NCBI GenBank assembly: GCA_019243075.1
Contig: JAFAUV010000160.1
Location: 1 to 17,564, forward strand
Source of the DNA: Bradyrhizobium sp.
Lineage (GTDB): Bacteria > Pseudomonadota > Alphaproteobacteria > Rhizobiales > Xanthobacteraceae
Direction of reading: 5' to 3'
Length of the DNA stretch: 17,564 nt
The notes under the pieces are model-generated. The model was not told the DNA's origin. It saw nothing but the letters and a program-made list of their open reading frames with translations, and did not search any database. Made by a program: the position numbers and the translations under genes. Below are positions 1 through 7,767 of this stretch, piece after piece (position 1 is the stretch's first letter; each line of letters opens with the position of its first letter).

Positions 1-300
1 GGCGGTGCCCAGGCGCATGCCAGCGTCATGATGGGCGAGGCGGCCTCCGGCGCGCTGGCCCCGATCGAGTCCGGAATGAACCTGCAGACCGGTGACGGCC
101 ACATGGTGACGTCGACCATGCACGACATGAAGGTCATGAAGACCTACAACGTCCCGCAGAAGTCCGGCGCGCTGATGGTCGAGCTCAGCAACAATGCCGT
201 GTTCACCTTCTCCTACGGCGGGATCACCGAGGACGACGGGATGGCGCTGGCCGAGAAGTTCGACTGGAAAGCGATCCAGGCCGCCGCGCAGATGAAATAG
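1..300 (+). CDS. Unrecognised protein, C-terminal part (5' end outside the window)
   Basis: The reading frame is open from the first base and ends at TAG 298-300, so only about the last 99 residues are visible. Methionines at bases 28 and 31 are in frame, but the frame continues upstream without a stop, so they are probably internal. The fragment is rich in Met, Gly and Ala (for example STMHDMKVMKTYNVPQKSG) and alternates short beta-like and polar stretches. It has no obvious membrane segment, cofactor motif or catalytic signature. I do not recognise a family and assign no function. Being open at the window edge and having alphaproteobacterial codon use support it as a true coding region. A degenerate inverted repeat starts about 12 bases after its stop and may serve as its 3' boundary. 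Confidence 0.6.
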   Translation, partial: GGAQAHASVMMGEAASGALAPIESGMNLQTGDGHMVTSTMHDMKVMKTYNVPQKSGALMVELSNNAVFTFSYGGITEDDGMALAEKFDWKAIQAAAQMK

Positions 301-311
301 CGGGCGAGGTG

Positions 312-438
312 TGTAGGTGGGGAAAGCCAACGGGTCCGCGCGAACGCGCGGCCCGATGACAGGCTCCGCGTGCCCGCCATTGCGAGCACAGCCCGAAGAC
401 GGTGGGCGCGGCGCAAGAGCGTCTTTGCCCACCCTACA
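312..438. repeat. Degenerate inverted repeat (REP-like intergenic element)
   Basis: The outer arms are TGTAGGTGGGGAAAG at 312-326 and CTTTGCCCACCCTACA at 423-438. They are reverse complements apart from one substitution and one extra base. Inside lie a perfect hairpin CCGCGCG-AA-CGCGCGG (336-342 and 345-351) and a second pair GGTGGGC/GCCCACC (401-407 and 427-433). Elements with GTAGGGTGGGCAAAG ends are, from memory, common between genes in Bradyrhizobium genomes; this copy looks decayed. It fills most of the gap between the first gene and the chloride channel gene, which otherwise shows no credible coding sequence. It could act as a transcript 3' end or mRNA stabiliser, but that is inference. 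Confidence 0.6.
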
Positions 439-540
439 ATTCTTGCACTTGCCGCCCCCTCAGTGGGGTCTTCAGTTCCACGGGGGGGATGGCAGGGGTT
501 TTGCTTTCATCAAGCCTCATGATCGACTAAGGCTCGTTTC

Positions 541-1869
541 ATGACGCTTGCTCTTTCGATCCGCAACCGGCGGCGGATCCACATCATATCCAGGCGATGG
601 CAGCGGCGTGCCATCTTTCTCCTGGGCGGTATCGGAGTCGGTGCGGCCGCCGTGGCGCTCGCGCAGCTCGCCGATCTCGCACAGGCCGGTTTTGCGCTAT
701 TGCTGTCAAGATCGCGCTACGCCTCGCTCGTGGTCACGCCGCTTGGCTTTGCGCTTTCGGTGTACCTGACGACCCGGTTCTTTCCGAACTCGCAGGGCAG
801 CGGCATTCCGCAGGCCATCGCGGCCCGTCACCTGTCCGACCACAAGGCGCGCGAGAGCCTGGTTTCGCTTCGGATTGCGATCGGCAAGATCATCCTGACC
901 TTGTTCGGGCTGTTATGCGGCGCCTCGGTTGGACGCGAGGGGCCGACGGTCCAGATCGGGGCTTCCCTCATGTTCGCGCTCGGCCGGTTCTCGCCACGGC
1001 GCCAGCCGGGCTTGATCCTGGCCGGTGCCGCGGCCGGCGTGGCTGCGGCGTTCAACACCCCGCTTGCCGGAATCGTGTTCGGGATCGAGGAGATGAGCCG
1101 CGCGTTCGAGACCCGCACCTCTAGCCTCATCATCACCGCCGTGATTGCCGCCGGCCTGACCTCGCTCGCGCTGATGGGCAACTATACCTATTTCGGCACC
1201 AGCGCGATGGCCCTGCGAAGCGGGATGGATTGGCTCGCCATTCCGCTGTGCGGCGTGACCGGCGGGCTGGCGGGCGGTCTGTTCAGCCGCATCGTCATTG
1301 TGATGGCGCGCGGACTGGCGAGCCCGATGGGAGACGCCATCAAGCGCCACTCGCTCATCTTCGCGCTCATCTGCGGGCTTGCGGTCGCGATCTGCGGCAT
1401 CGTGTCCGGCGATACCATTTACGGCACCGGCTATTCGCAGGTGAAGTCGGCGCTCGAGAGCGGCGCGCCATTGCCGGTTGACTTTGGCTTGTTGAAGTTT
1501 CTGGCGACGACGTTTGCCTCGATCAGCGGGATTCCCGGCGGCATCTTTGCGCCTTCGCTGGCGGTCGGCGCCGGGCTCGGCAGCGATATCGCCTCGCTGT
1601 TCCACGGTGCGCCGTTAGCTGCGATCATGCTGCTCGGAATGGTGTCGTATTTTGCCGGCGTCGTTCAGGCACCAATCACCGCCTTCGTGATCGTCACCGA
1701 GATGACCGACAACCACGCCATGGTGGTGCCGCTGATGACGGCCGCCATGATCGCCTACGCCACCTCGCGTCTGGTGTGCGAGGAGGGGATCTACCACGCC
1801 CTCGCTGCAGGATTTATCGAGCGGGCGAGCCGGCGCCCGGGGGACGAAGGAGCGCGTCCTCCGGAATAA
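541..1869 (+). CDS. ClC-type chloride channel / H+:Cl- antiporter
   Basis: This is an integral inner-membrane protein of the ClC family, moving chloride, probably in exchange for protons. The 442 residues contain the family's anion-pathway motifs in order: GSGIP (about residues 86-90), GREGP (131-135, with gating Glu133), and GIPGGIFAPSLAVG in the second half. The GIEEM segment (about 181-185) carries the glutamate that in E. coli ClcA (Glu203) relays protons. The motif GIYHAL near the end matches the region of the ClcA pore tyrosine. These residues suggest an antiporter rather than a passive channel. No C-terminal CBS domains follow, as in short bacterial ClC proteins. The start is ATG 541 with AAGG 8 bases upstream (529-532). 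It appears to be a single-gene unit, with a repeat upstream and a hairpin downstream. Confidence 0.93.
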   Translation: MTLALSIRNRRRIHIISRRWQRRAIFLLGGIGVGAAAVALAQLADLAQAGFALLLSRSRYASLVVTPLGFALSVYLTTRFFPNSQGSGIPQAIAARHLSDHKARESLVSLRIAIGKIILTLFGLLCGASVGREGPTVQIGASLMFALGRFSPRRQPGLILAGAAAGVAAAFNTPLAGIVFGIEEMSRAFETRTSSLIITAVIAAGLTSLALMGNYTYFGTSAMALRSGMDWLAIPLCGVTGGLAGGLFSRIVIVMARGLASPMGDAIKRHSLIFALICGLAVAICGIVSGDTIYGTGYSQVKSALESGAPLPVDFGLLKFLATTFASISGIPGGIFAPSLAVGAGLGSDIASLFHGAPLAAIMLLGMVSYFAGVVQAPITAFVIVTEMTDNHAMVVPLMTAAMIAYATSRLVCEEGIYHALAAGFIERASRRPGDEGARPPE

Positions 1870-1932
1870 GCGCGTACGGTGGCAAAGCGACTGTGTCCGC
1901 CCCGCTTCACGGGAGCAAAGGCCATCATTTGA

Positions 1933-1951
1933 AAAGACGAAAATCGTCTTT
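1933..1951. terminator. Perfect hairpin downstream of the ClC gene (possible terminator)
   Basis: AAAGACGA (1933-1940) and TCGTCTTT (1944-1951) form an 8-bp perfect stem with an AAA loop, 63 bases past the ClC stop codon. The right arm ends in TTT but is followed by GGCC, not by a run of T. It is therefore a weak intrinsic terminator at best, or an RNA-stability or operator element. The rest of the 1870-2117 gap holds no credible gene. Bases about 1870-1905 (GTGGCAAAGCGACTGTGTCC and neighbours) resemble, from memory, scattered Bradyrhizobium intergenic repeat sequence. Confidence 0.35.
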
Positions 1952-2033
1952 GGCCGAATCCGCCATTCAGCAGGAAAAGCTGGTTCTGCAAGCTGGCGCC
2001 CGGAGAGAACAGGTTGCGTGCGTTTCGGCAATA

Positions 2034-2075
2034 ATCGAATTTTCATACCATCGAATTGTCCGCCGAAGTTTGACA
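2034..2075 (+). promoter_or_regulatory. Candidate control region of the sulfur operon: tandem repeat and -35-like box
   Basis: ATCGAATT occurs twice, at 2034-2041 and 2050-2057. It extends to ATCGAATTNTC in both copies (2034-2044 and 2050-2060), giving a 16-bp period. The stretch is AT-rich against a GC-rich background. A perfect TTGACA follows at 2070-2075, but no convincing -10 box lies 16-18 bases later. The site lies 43-84 bases before the permease start, where an activator such as a CysB/Cbl-type LysR regulator would bind. The regulator identity is inference. Confidence 0.35.
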
Positions 2076-2117
2076 AGGTGACGTCTGTCTCGGGCGAGAG
2101 GACATTGGTTCGGTTTC

Positions 2118-3029
2118 ATGACGGAAGCGTCACTGCTTTCAGCAGCGGCAGGGACGCCAACTGGCGTTCGCCACCGGGCAAGCGAGCCCGTTGTAACGAC
2201 GATCGCGAGCGTTGACGGCAGAACCGGCAGGACGCCGGCTTTGCGCGCCGGAGGCGCGGTTGGGCTCCGTATATTGCTGCCCTGGGTATTGCCGTTCGGG
2301 TTGTTGGCGGTGTGGCAGATGCTCTCGGTCACCGGGACCGTGCCCGCCGCAATCGTTCCGGCTCCGTCGGATATCTGGCATGCCGCTCGCGAGCTGATCG
2401 ATCGGGGCGAGTTGCAACACGACATCTTCGTCAGCCTGCGCCGGGTTGCTGTCGGATTCGGCATCGGCGCATCGGCAGGCCTCCTGCTTGGAGTATTTGT
2501 CGGGCTGTTCGAGCTCGCGCGGGAGCTGCTCGACCGCTCGTTGCAGATGATACGGACGATCCCGCATCTGGCGCTGGTTCCACTGATGATCCTCTGGTTC
2601 GGGATCGGCGAGGAGCCACGGCTGATTCTCGTGGCGATGGGATCGCTGTTTCCGGTCTACATCAATACAGTCGGCGGCATTCGCAACGTCGATCCCAAGC
2701 TGATCGAGCTCGGCAGGTCCTATGGCCTCGGTCGCATCGCGCTGATTTGGTCCATCGTCGTGCCGGCGGCACTTCAGCCGATCCTGGTCGGCATCCGCTA
2801 CGCGCTTGGCGTGGCCTGGCTCACCCTCGTTGTCGGTGAAACGATCGCCTCGCGCGACGGCGTGGGTTATCTCGTGCAGAACGCCCGAGAGCTTTTGCGC
2901 ATCGACATCATCGTGCTCGCCATCATCCTTTATTCGATCGCGGGCTGGCTGTCCGACCTCGTCACGCGCCTGATCGAGCACCGCCTGCTGCGCTGGCACC
3001 CGAACTATGTAACCCAGGGCAAGTCATGA
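2118..3029 (+). CDS. ssuC: ABC transporter permease, aliphatic sulfonate/taurine type (SsuC-like)
   Basis: This is the membrane subunit of an ABC importer of the SsuC/TauC group, forming the substrate channel in the inner membrane as a probable dimer. The 303-residue protein has a polar N-terminus of about 45 residues and then about six hydrophobic segments, beginning with RILLPWVLPFGLLAVW. The entry motif IVPAPSDIW (about 79-87) is typical of the group. The cytoplasmic coupling loop LIELGRSYGLGRIALIWSIV (about 195-214), followed by PAALQP, matches the EAA motif that contacts the ATPase. The start is ATG 2118; a GAGAGGA stretch lies about 15 bases upstream, so the ribosome site is imperfect. 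The gene overlaps the ATPase gene by ATGA (3026-3029), showing translational coupling. The sulfonate specificity comes from family likeness and neighbours; nitrate or thiamine-precursor importers share the fold. Confidence 0.88.
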   Translation: MTEASLLSAAAGTPTGVRHRASEPVVTTIASVDGRTGRTPALRAGGAVGLRILLPWVLPFGLLAVWQMLSVTGTVPAAIVPAPSDIWHAARELIDRGELQHDIFVSLRRVAVGFGIGASAGLLLGVFVGLFELARELLDRSLQMIRTIPHLALVPLMILWFGIGEEPRLILVAMGSLFPVYINTVGGIRNVDPKLIELGRSYGLGRIALIWSIVVPAALQPILVGIRYALGVAWLTLVVGETIASRDGVGYLVQNARELLRIDIIVLAIILYSIAGWLSDLVTRLIEHRLLRWHPNYVTQGKS

Positions 3030-3751
3030 GCGGTGCGGCGCTCAGCTTGCGTTCCGTCAAGAAGTCGTTCGGTGGCCGCACCGTGCTGCGTGCCGTCGAT
3101 CTCGATGTTGCTGCAAGCGAGTTTGTTTCAATCATCGGGCCCAGCGGAGCCGGCAAGTCGACACTGCTGCGTTTGGCTGCCGGCCTGGAGACGCCGTCGG
3201 CGGGCCGCATCGAATTGCGCACGACGGGACACAAGGCCGACGTGCGCATGATGTTTCAAGAGGACCGCCTGTTGCCGTGGCGCACCGTGCTGGGGAATGT
3301 CGTGCTGGGCCTCAGCGGTCGAGACCGGGACGCCCGCGCAATTCTTCGCGCGGTTGGCCTGGAAGGACGCGAGAGCGAGTTTCCGGTCGGGCTGTCCGGT
3401 GGACAGCGACAGCGCGTGGCGTTGGCACGGGCGCTGATCCACGAACCGGACCTGCTGCTCCTGGACGAGCCCTTCGGCGCGCTCGATGCCATCACCCGCG
3501 CGGCAATGCAGTTGCTGCTGGAACGCCTCCTGGCCGCTCGGCCACGCACGGTCGTCTTGGTGACGCACGACGTCGAGGAGGCGCTGCTGCTCTCCGATCG
3601 CGTACTCCTGATCAAGGAGGGCGGCATCGCCCGCGATTTCATTTTCGATCGCCCGCGTCCAAGGCATCGCGGCGACCCGGCCCTGGCCGCTCTGAAGGAA
3701 GAGCTGCTCGATGGTCTATTGACCGCCGAGGACCTGCCGGGGGGTGTTTGA
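3026..3751 (+). CDS. ssuB: ABC transporter ATP-binding protein, sulfonate type (SsuB-like)
   Basis: This is the cytoplasmic ATPase that powers the importer. All nucleotide-binding motifs are intact in 241 residues: Walker A GPSGAGKST (38-46), Q-loop MMFQE (Gln78), signature LSGGQRQR (123-130), Walker B LLLLDEP (143-149), D-loop GALD, and the switch histidine in VTHDVEEAL (His181). The sequence FQEDRLLPW just after the Q-loop is characteristic of the SsuB/TauB/NrtD group. The start ATG overlaps the permease stop codon. The binding-protein gene follows after 21 bases, so the three transporter genes form one transcript. SsuB is the best match by context; the ATPase alone would not separate sulfonate from taurine import. 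Confidence 0.9.
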   Translation: MSGAALSLRSVKKSFGGRTVLRAVDLDVAASEFVSIIGPSGAGKSTLLRLAAGLETPSAGRIELRTTGHKADVRMMFQEDRLLPWRTVLGNVVLGLSGRDRDARAILRAVGLEGRESEFPVGLSGGQRQRVALARALIHEPDLLLLDEPFGALDAITRAAMQLLLERLLAARPRTVVLVTHDVEEALLLSDRVLLIKEGGIARDFIFDRPRPRHRGDPALAALKEELLDGLLTAEDLPGGV

Positions 3752-3772
3752 CACAACGAAAGGAAGGGTTGG

Positions 3773-4852
3773 ATGACCTCCGGAAATTCGATGGGCCGGC
3801 GTAGCGGCCGAATCTCACGCCGAACGTTACTTGCTGCGTCGGGAGCGGCACTTGCGGCGGCGGCCGGCTCGCGCGAAATCTCGTTCGCGCACGCCGCCGA
3901 GCCGGCTCCGCCGCAGCTCACAGTGGCGGTCATCGGGGACGGACGCACCAGCATTTGGGCGTCACTGCAGGCATCGGCGGGAGGGCGCGACCTCGAGCGG
4001 GAGCTCGGGACCAAGATCGTCTGGCAACCGGGCTTTACGGCCTCGCTTCCTGTGATGGAGGCGCTCAAGGCAGGATCGATCGACTTCACATTCGCAACTG
4101 CGACCGCGGTCGTGAATGCCATCCCGGCACGGGTGCCGATCACGCCGTTCGCAGCCTATCCGCTGCCTGCCGACGAGGTCGATTTCCTGGTGCAGGCCAA
4201 TTCGCCGATCCAGTCGGCTGCGGACCTCAAGGGCAAGAAGATCGCGCACCAGAATGGCACGACCGGTACCTACAGCCTCATCAAATATCTGGACACGGCG
4301 GGCTTGCGTCTCTCCGACGTCGAGGCGGTGAGCCTCAGCGGCGCCGACGCCTTCACGGCGTTTGCGCAGGGCAGCATCGATGGCTGGATCCATTGGCAGC
4401 CCGCAACCGCGCTGGCGCTGGCGAAGCTCGGCGCCAGGGCGCGCCTGCTGCCGGACGTGAAAACCTATGATTATGCCTTCTATGTCGCGCGCAGCGAGGT
4501 CGCTGCAAAGTATCCGCAGATATTCGCCAAATTCGTGAAGATCATCCGCGAGACGCAGGCCTATATTTTCGCGCACCCGGCAGAATCCGTTGCGCTCTGG
4601 GCCTCCCAGGGAGGCCTCCCGGCCGGCGAGCAGACAGTCTATGAGCGACTGGTTCGCGAAGCGCGGCTGTCGGAGTCCGGTGCAATAGCCCTGAAGCCCG
4701 TGGATGAGGCCGCGGCGGCGTCCACCCAGGAACTTGCCGATAGCTTCCAGGCTCTGGGCGTGCTCCCGAACAAGGTCGACGTCCGCTCGTTCCTGCTCGG
4801 CAAGCAATTCGATGAAGCGAGGAAGGCCGTAGCCGCCGAGTTGGGGGCATGA
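3773..4852 (+). CDS. ssuA: Periplasmic substrate-binding protein, aliphatic sulfonate type (SsuA-like)
   Basis: This protein captures the substrate in the periplasm and delivers it to the permease. The 359-residue protein begins with a secretion signal: a basic region, SRRTLLAASGAALAAAAG (about 15-32), and a likely cleavage after AHA near residue 40. The paired Arg16-Arg17 followed by a hydrophobic stretch suggests Tat export, although Sec export cannot be excluded. The mature part has type II periplasmic-binding features of the SsuA/NMT1-like group: GFTASLPVMEALKAGSIDF, then DLKGKKIAHQNGTTGTYSL and GSIDGWIHWQP. Ribosome site AAGGAAGG precedes ATG 3773; ATG 3791 (residue 7) is an alternative start that keeps the twin arginine. 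The real ligand is unknown and could be any sulfonate or sulfone. Confidence 0.87.
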   Translation: MTSGNSMGRRSGRISRRTLLAASGAALAAAAGSREISFAHAAEPAPPQLTVAVIGDGRTSIWASLQASAGGRDLERELGTKIVWQPGFTASLPVMEALKAGSIDFTFATATAVVNAIPARVPITPFAAYPLPADEVDFLVQANSPIQSAADLKGKKIAHQNGTTGTYSLIKYLDTAGLRLSDVEAVSLSGADAFTAFAQGSIDGWIHWQPATALALAKLGARARLLPDVKTYDYAFYVARSEVAAKYPQIFAKFVKIIRETQAYIFAHPAESVALWASQGGLPAGEQTVYERLVREARLSESGAIALKPVDEAAAASTQELADSFQALGVLPNKVDVRSFLLGKQFDEARKAVAAELGA

Positions 4853-4917
4853 CGCGAGGACGCCTCGCCTCGTGACGAAGAGACCTGCCCCCAGCCTCGC
4901 AAAGAATAGGAAATCGC

Positions 4918-5343
4918 ATGAACGCGCAAGTCGACGAGACGGTTTCGATTACGTCTGCCACAATAGGCCTGTTCGGCCGCTATTTGCTGAGCGCTGGCAA
5001 GAACCACTTCATCTCCGATCAGCGCGTCGGTGCCGGCGGTCCCGGAGAAGCAGTCACGGCCGGTGAATTGCTGCTGTCGTCGCTCGGCAGTTGCTCGCTT
5101 GGGCTTATCCAGAAGACCGCAACCGAGAAAAGTATCGCTCTGACGGATGCGGCGACCGAGGTGTCCTTTCGGCGTCATCCGACCGACCCGACCCGGTATG
5201 AATGGATCCGCATCGCAGTCCGCCTGTCCGGCGTGAACGCGAACGACGCCGAAGTGCTGGTCGGCGGCTTCACCTCCCACTGCCCGATCTACAACACGCT
5301 CAAGCGAGGCGGTCCCATCGAAATCTCCTGGACCGTGAGCTGA
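4918..5343 (+). CDS. OsmC-family peroxidase-like protein
   Basis: This is a small cytoplasmic protein of the OsmC/Ohr superfamily, whose members reduce organic peroxides with two cysteines. Of its 141 residues, Cys59 lies in LLLSSLGSCSLG on the central helix and Cys122 lies in TSHCPIYNTL. Both sit where the catalytic cysteines of the family are found, and Glu50 precedes the first, so the active site appears complete. The GGPGEAVTAGELLLSSLG stretch is typical. The ribosome site AGGA is well placed before ATG 4918. The gene lies 65 bases after the binding-protein gene and 3 bases before the monooxygenase start, clearly inside the sulfur operon. A role in clearing peroxide or reactive sulfur products made by the flavin monooxygenase is inference; its actual substrate is not shown. 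Confidence 0.85.
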   Translation: MNAQVDETVSITSATIGLFGRYLLSAGKNHFISDQRVGAGGPGEAVTAGELLLSSLGSCSLGLIQKTATEKSIALTDAATEVSFRRHPTDPTRYEWIRIAVRLSGVNANDAEVLVGGFTSHCPIYNTLKRGGPIEISWTVS

Positions 5344-5346
5344 TCG

Positions 5347-6678
5347 ATGTCTCAGAAGAAGCTGCATCTCGCCGCTTTTGTCTCCGCCGGCCCGGTTTCG
5401 GGCAGTCACGGAGGCTGGCGCCACCCAAGAGCCGAGGGCGACCTGCTCTCCGCGAGCTATTACCAGAACATCGGACGGCTGCTGGAGGAAGGCCGCTTCG
5501 ATCTTCTGTTCATCGCAGACATCGTCGCCATTCCCGATACGTTGGGTGGCAGTCCGGAGAGCCAGCTCCGCTACGGTGCGCTCGGCGCGCTGCGCCTCGA
5601 TCCTCTGACGGTTCTGTCGTTCGTCGCGGCCGCAACAAAGCATCTCGGTCTTGGCGCGACGATCTCCACCACCTACACCCAGCCCTACAGCCTCGCGCGC
5701 GCGATGGCGACCCTTGATCACCTCAGCGGCGGCCGGGCGGCGTGGAACATCGTCACCTCGTTTCAGGAATCGGAGGCGCGCAATTTCGGCCTCACCGAGC
5801 AACTCTCCCGCGACGAACGTTATGCGCGTGCCGACGAGTTTCTCGAAGTAACGGTCAGGCTGTGGGATTCATGGCGGGATGACGCGCTGGTTCGTGATCC
5901 CAAGGCGCCGCTCTTTGCCGATCCAACCAGGGTCCGTCGCATCGATCACGCCGGCAGATGGTTCAATGTCCGCGGACCCCTCAATGTCAGCCGGCCGCCG
6001 CAGGGACATCCGGTCTTCATCCAGGCAGGCGCCTCGGATCGCGGCCGAGATTTCGCCGCGCGTTGGGCGGAGATCATTTTCGTAACGCCCGGCTTGATCG
6101 ACGTCGCCATCGAGTTCCGCAATGACCTGCGGTCCCGAGCCGCGCGGTTTGGCCGTGATCCGGATTCGCTCAAGGTCCTGCCGGGCATCGCCCCGGTTAT
6201 CGCGGATACCGAAAATGCGGCGAAGGCACTATGCGATGAGCTTTACGAGCTCGCTCATCCCAACGCCGGCCTCTCGACATTGTCCTACCATCTCGGCGTC
6301 GACCTGTCGTTGTTTCCACAAGATCAGGTCCTGCCGGAAAATCTCGATGTTCCGGGCGTGCAGGGCCATTACCGAGAGGTCGCCGAACTGACCCGTCGCT
6401 CCGGCGTGAGCCTTGCTGAACTGGGACAGCGGTATGGCGCCGGGCGCACCACCATCGGTTTCACCGGCACCCCGGGCACAGTGGCGGATCGCATGCAGGA
6501 ATGGTTCGAGGCCGGGGCCTGCGACGGCTTCATGCTGCAGATACCCTATTTCCCGGGCGGCGTAGAGGACGTCGTTCACCTCTTGGTGCCAGAGCTGCAA
6601 CGGCGCGGCCTGTTTCGAACCGAGTACAACGGCGCGACGCTGCGCGATACACTCGGCCTCGCACGGCTGGCAAACTGA
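5347..6678 (+). CDS. FMN-dependent monooxygenase, NtaA/SnaA/DszA family (luciferase-like)
   Basis: This is a bacterial-luciferase-fold monooxygenase that would use FMNH2 and O2 to oxidise its substrate in the cytoplasm. The 443 residues match the NtaA/SnaA/DszA branch in length and motifs. The N-terminus is KKLHLAAFVSAGPVSGSHGGWRHP, with the tryptophan-containing loop typical of this branch. DHLSGGRAAWNIVTS (124-138) is followed by ARNFG, and RPPQGHPVFIQAGASDRGRDFA lies in the middle. Family members attack nitrilotriacetate, EDTA, pristinamycin or dibenzothiophene sulfone. Here the SsuABC-like transporter argues for an organosulfur substrate. It is the last gene of the operon, 3 bases after osmC. 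No flavin reductase gene lies nearby, so FMNH2 must come from elsewhere. The exact substrate cannot be read from sequence. Confidence 0.88.
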   Translation: MSQKKLHLAAFVSAGPVSGSHGGWRHPRAEGDLLSASYYQNIGRLLEEGRFDLLFIADIVAIPDTLGGSPESQLRYGALGALRLDPLTVLSFVAAATKHLGLGATISTTYTQPYSLARAMATLDHLSGGRAAWNIVTSFQESEARNFGLTEQLSRDERYARADEFLEVTVRLWDSWRDDALVRDPKAPLFADPTRVRRIDHAGRWFNVRGPLNVSRPPQGHPVFIQAGASDRGRDFAARWAEIIFVTPGLIDVAIEFRNDLRSRAARFGRDPDSLKVLPGIAPVIADTENAAKALCDELYELAHPNAGLSTLSYHLGVDLSLFPQDQVLPENLDVPGVQGHYREVAELTRRSGVSLAELGQRYGAGRTTIGFTGTPGTVADRMQEWFEAGACDGFMLQIPYFPGGVEDVVHLLVPELQRRGLFRTEYNGATLRDTLGLARLAN

Positions 6679-6753
6679 GATCATCGCCATGCTTCGCGTC
6701 GTCCGCGCCTTTGGCCCACCACCGCCACAACGACGGTGCGGAGGAAATGGTGG

Positions 6754-7767
6754 CTACCACCCCTCCAGCACGATCTTGCCGCGCGACTTGCCGGATTCAA
6801 GCAGCGCATGCGCGCGCCGGAGATTGGCGGCGTTGATCGTGCCAAAACCCTGGTCCATCGTGGTACGCAGCACGCCCTTGTCGATGAGGTCGGCGACATC
6901 GTCGAGCAGATGGTGCTGGCCGATCATGTCGGACGTCTGGAACGAGGAGCGGGTGAACATCGATTCCCAATGGATCGAGATGGCCTTGCCCTTGAAAGCC
7001 CCGACATTGAACTCCGGCGGATCGTCGATCAGGCCGAACCTGCTCTGCGGCGCCATCACCTCCGCGATCGCCTTGTAGTGCCGGTCGGTATAGGTGAGGC
7101 TTGCGACCAGGCCGATCGGCGGCAGCTTCAGTTTATCGATTTGCTCCTTGAGCGGCTGGTTGTGATCGATCACCGCATGCGCGCCGAGCTCGAGGCACCA
7201 TCTCTGCGATTCCGGCCGCGCCGCGGTGGCAAGCACGGTGAGGCCGGTCAGCCGCCGCGCGAGCTGGATCAGGATCGAGCCGACGCCGCCGGCGCCGCCC
7301 GTGATCAGAAGCGTGCGCGGGTCGAGGCTTTTGCCGGGCACCGCGCCGAGCCGGTCGAACAGCAACTCCCAGGCGGTGATCGAGGTCAGCGGCAGCGCCG
7401 CGGCCTGCGCATAGGACAGCGATTTCGGCTTGTTGCCGACGATGCGCTCATCGACCAGGTGAAACTCGGAGTTGGTGCCCGGGCGCAGGATCGAGCCGGC
7501 ATAGAACACCTCGTCGCCGGGTTTGAAGAGCGAGACATCGGGCCCGACCGCGTCGATCACGCCGCACGCGTCAAATCCCAAAATCTTGAACTCGCCCGCG
7601 GGTGGCGCGGCGCGCTTGCGGACCTTGTAGTGGACGGGATTGGCGGAAATCGCCTTTACCGCGACGCGGATGTCGTGCCCCCTGGGTTCCGGCTTGGCGG
7701 CTTCAAAATCGACCAGCGCCTCCCGGTCCTCGATCGGCAGCGATTTCTGGTATCCGACGGCCTTCAT
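6754..7767 (-). CDS. Zinc-free quinone-oxidoreductase-type alcohol dehydrogenase (MDR family)
   Basis: This is a medium-chain dehydrogenase/reductase of the quinone oxidoreductase branch, expected to use NADPH to reduce quinones or enones in the cytoplasm. The 337-residue protein starts MKAVGYQKSLPIED and has the GroES-like half with LGFDACGVIDAVG (about 63-75). The nucleotide-binding loop is LLITGGAGGVGSILIQLA (153-170), followed by an Ala-rich strand end. The cysteines and histidines that bind zinc in alcohol dehydrogenases are missing, which fits the 'zinc-type alcohol dehydrogenase-like' family that does not bind zinc. A strong ribosome site, AAGGAGAG, precedes the start. It is transcribed away from the HxlR regulator gene across a 113-base gap, so control by that regulator is likely. 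It runs convergent to the monooxygenase gene, with 75 bases between. Confidence 0.9.
   Translation of the reverse strand: MKAVGYQKSLPIEDREALVDFEAAKPEPRGHDIRVAVKAISANPVHYKVRKRAAPPAGEFKILGFDACGVIDAVGPDVSLFKPGDEVFYAGSILRPGTNSEFHLVDERIVGNKPKSLSYAQAAALPLTSITAWELLFDRLGAVPGKSLDPRTLLITGGAGGVGSILIQLARRLTGLTVLATAARPESQRWCLELGAHAVIDHNQPLKEQIDKLKLPPIGLVASLTYTDRHYKAIAEVMAPQSRFGLIDDPPEFNVGAFKGKAISIHWESMFTRSSFQTSDMIGQHHLLDDVADLIDKGVLRTTMDQGFGTINAANLRRAHALLESGKSRGKIVLEGW

Noticed and set aside
317..544. 75-codon open frame between the first gene and the ClC gene
   Set aside because: It lies almost wholly in the inverted-repeat element, overlaps the ClC start, and has no family likeness.
1776..2081. 101-codon open frame over the ClC end and the following gap
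   Set aside because: It overlaps the conserved ClC C-terminus in another frame; its distal part reads through repeat-like intergenic DNA.
4639..5802. 387-codon minus-strand open frame across the binding-protein, OsmC and monooxygenase genes
   Set aside because: It spans three recognisable plus-strand genes and their junctions and has no family features.
6716..6753. CCACCA/TGGTGG and CACCG/CGGTG pairings in the convergent gap, considered as a bidirectional terminator
   Set aside because: The pairings compete with one another, no T-runs flank them, and the gap is short and GC-rich, so the support is too weak.
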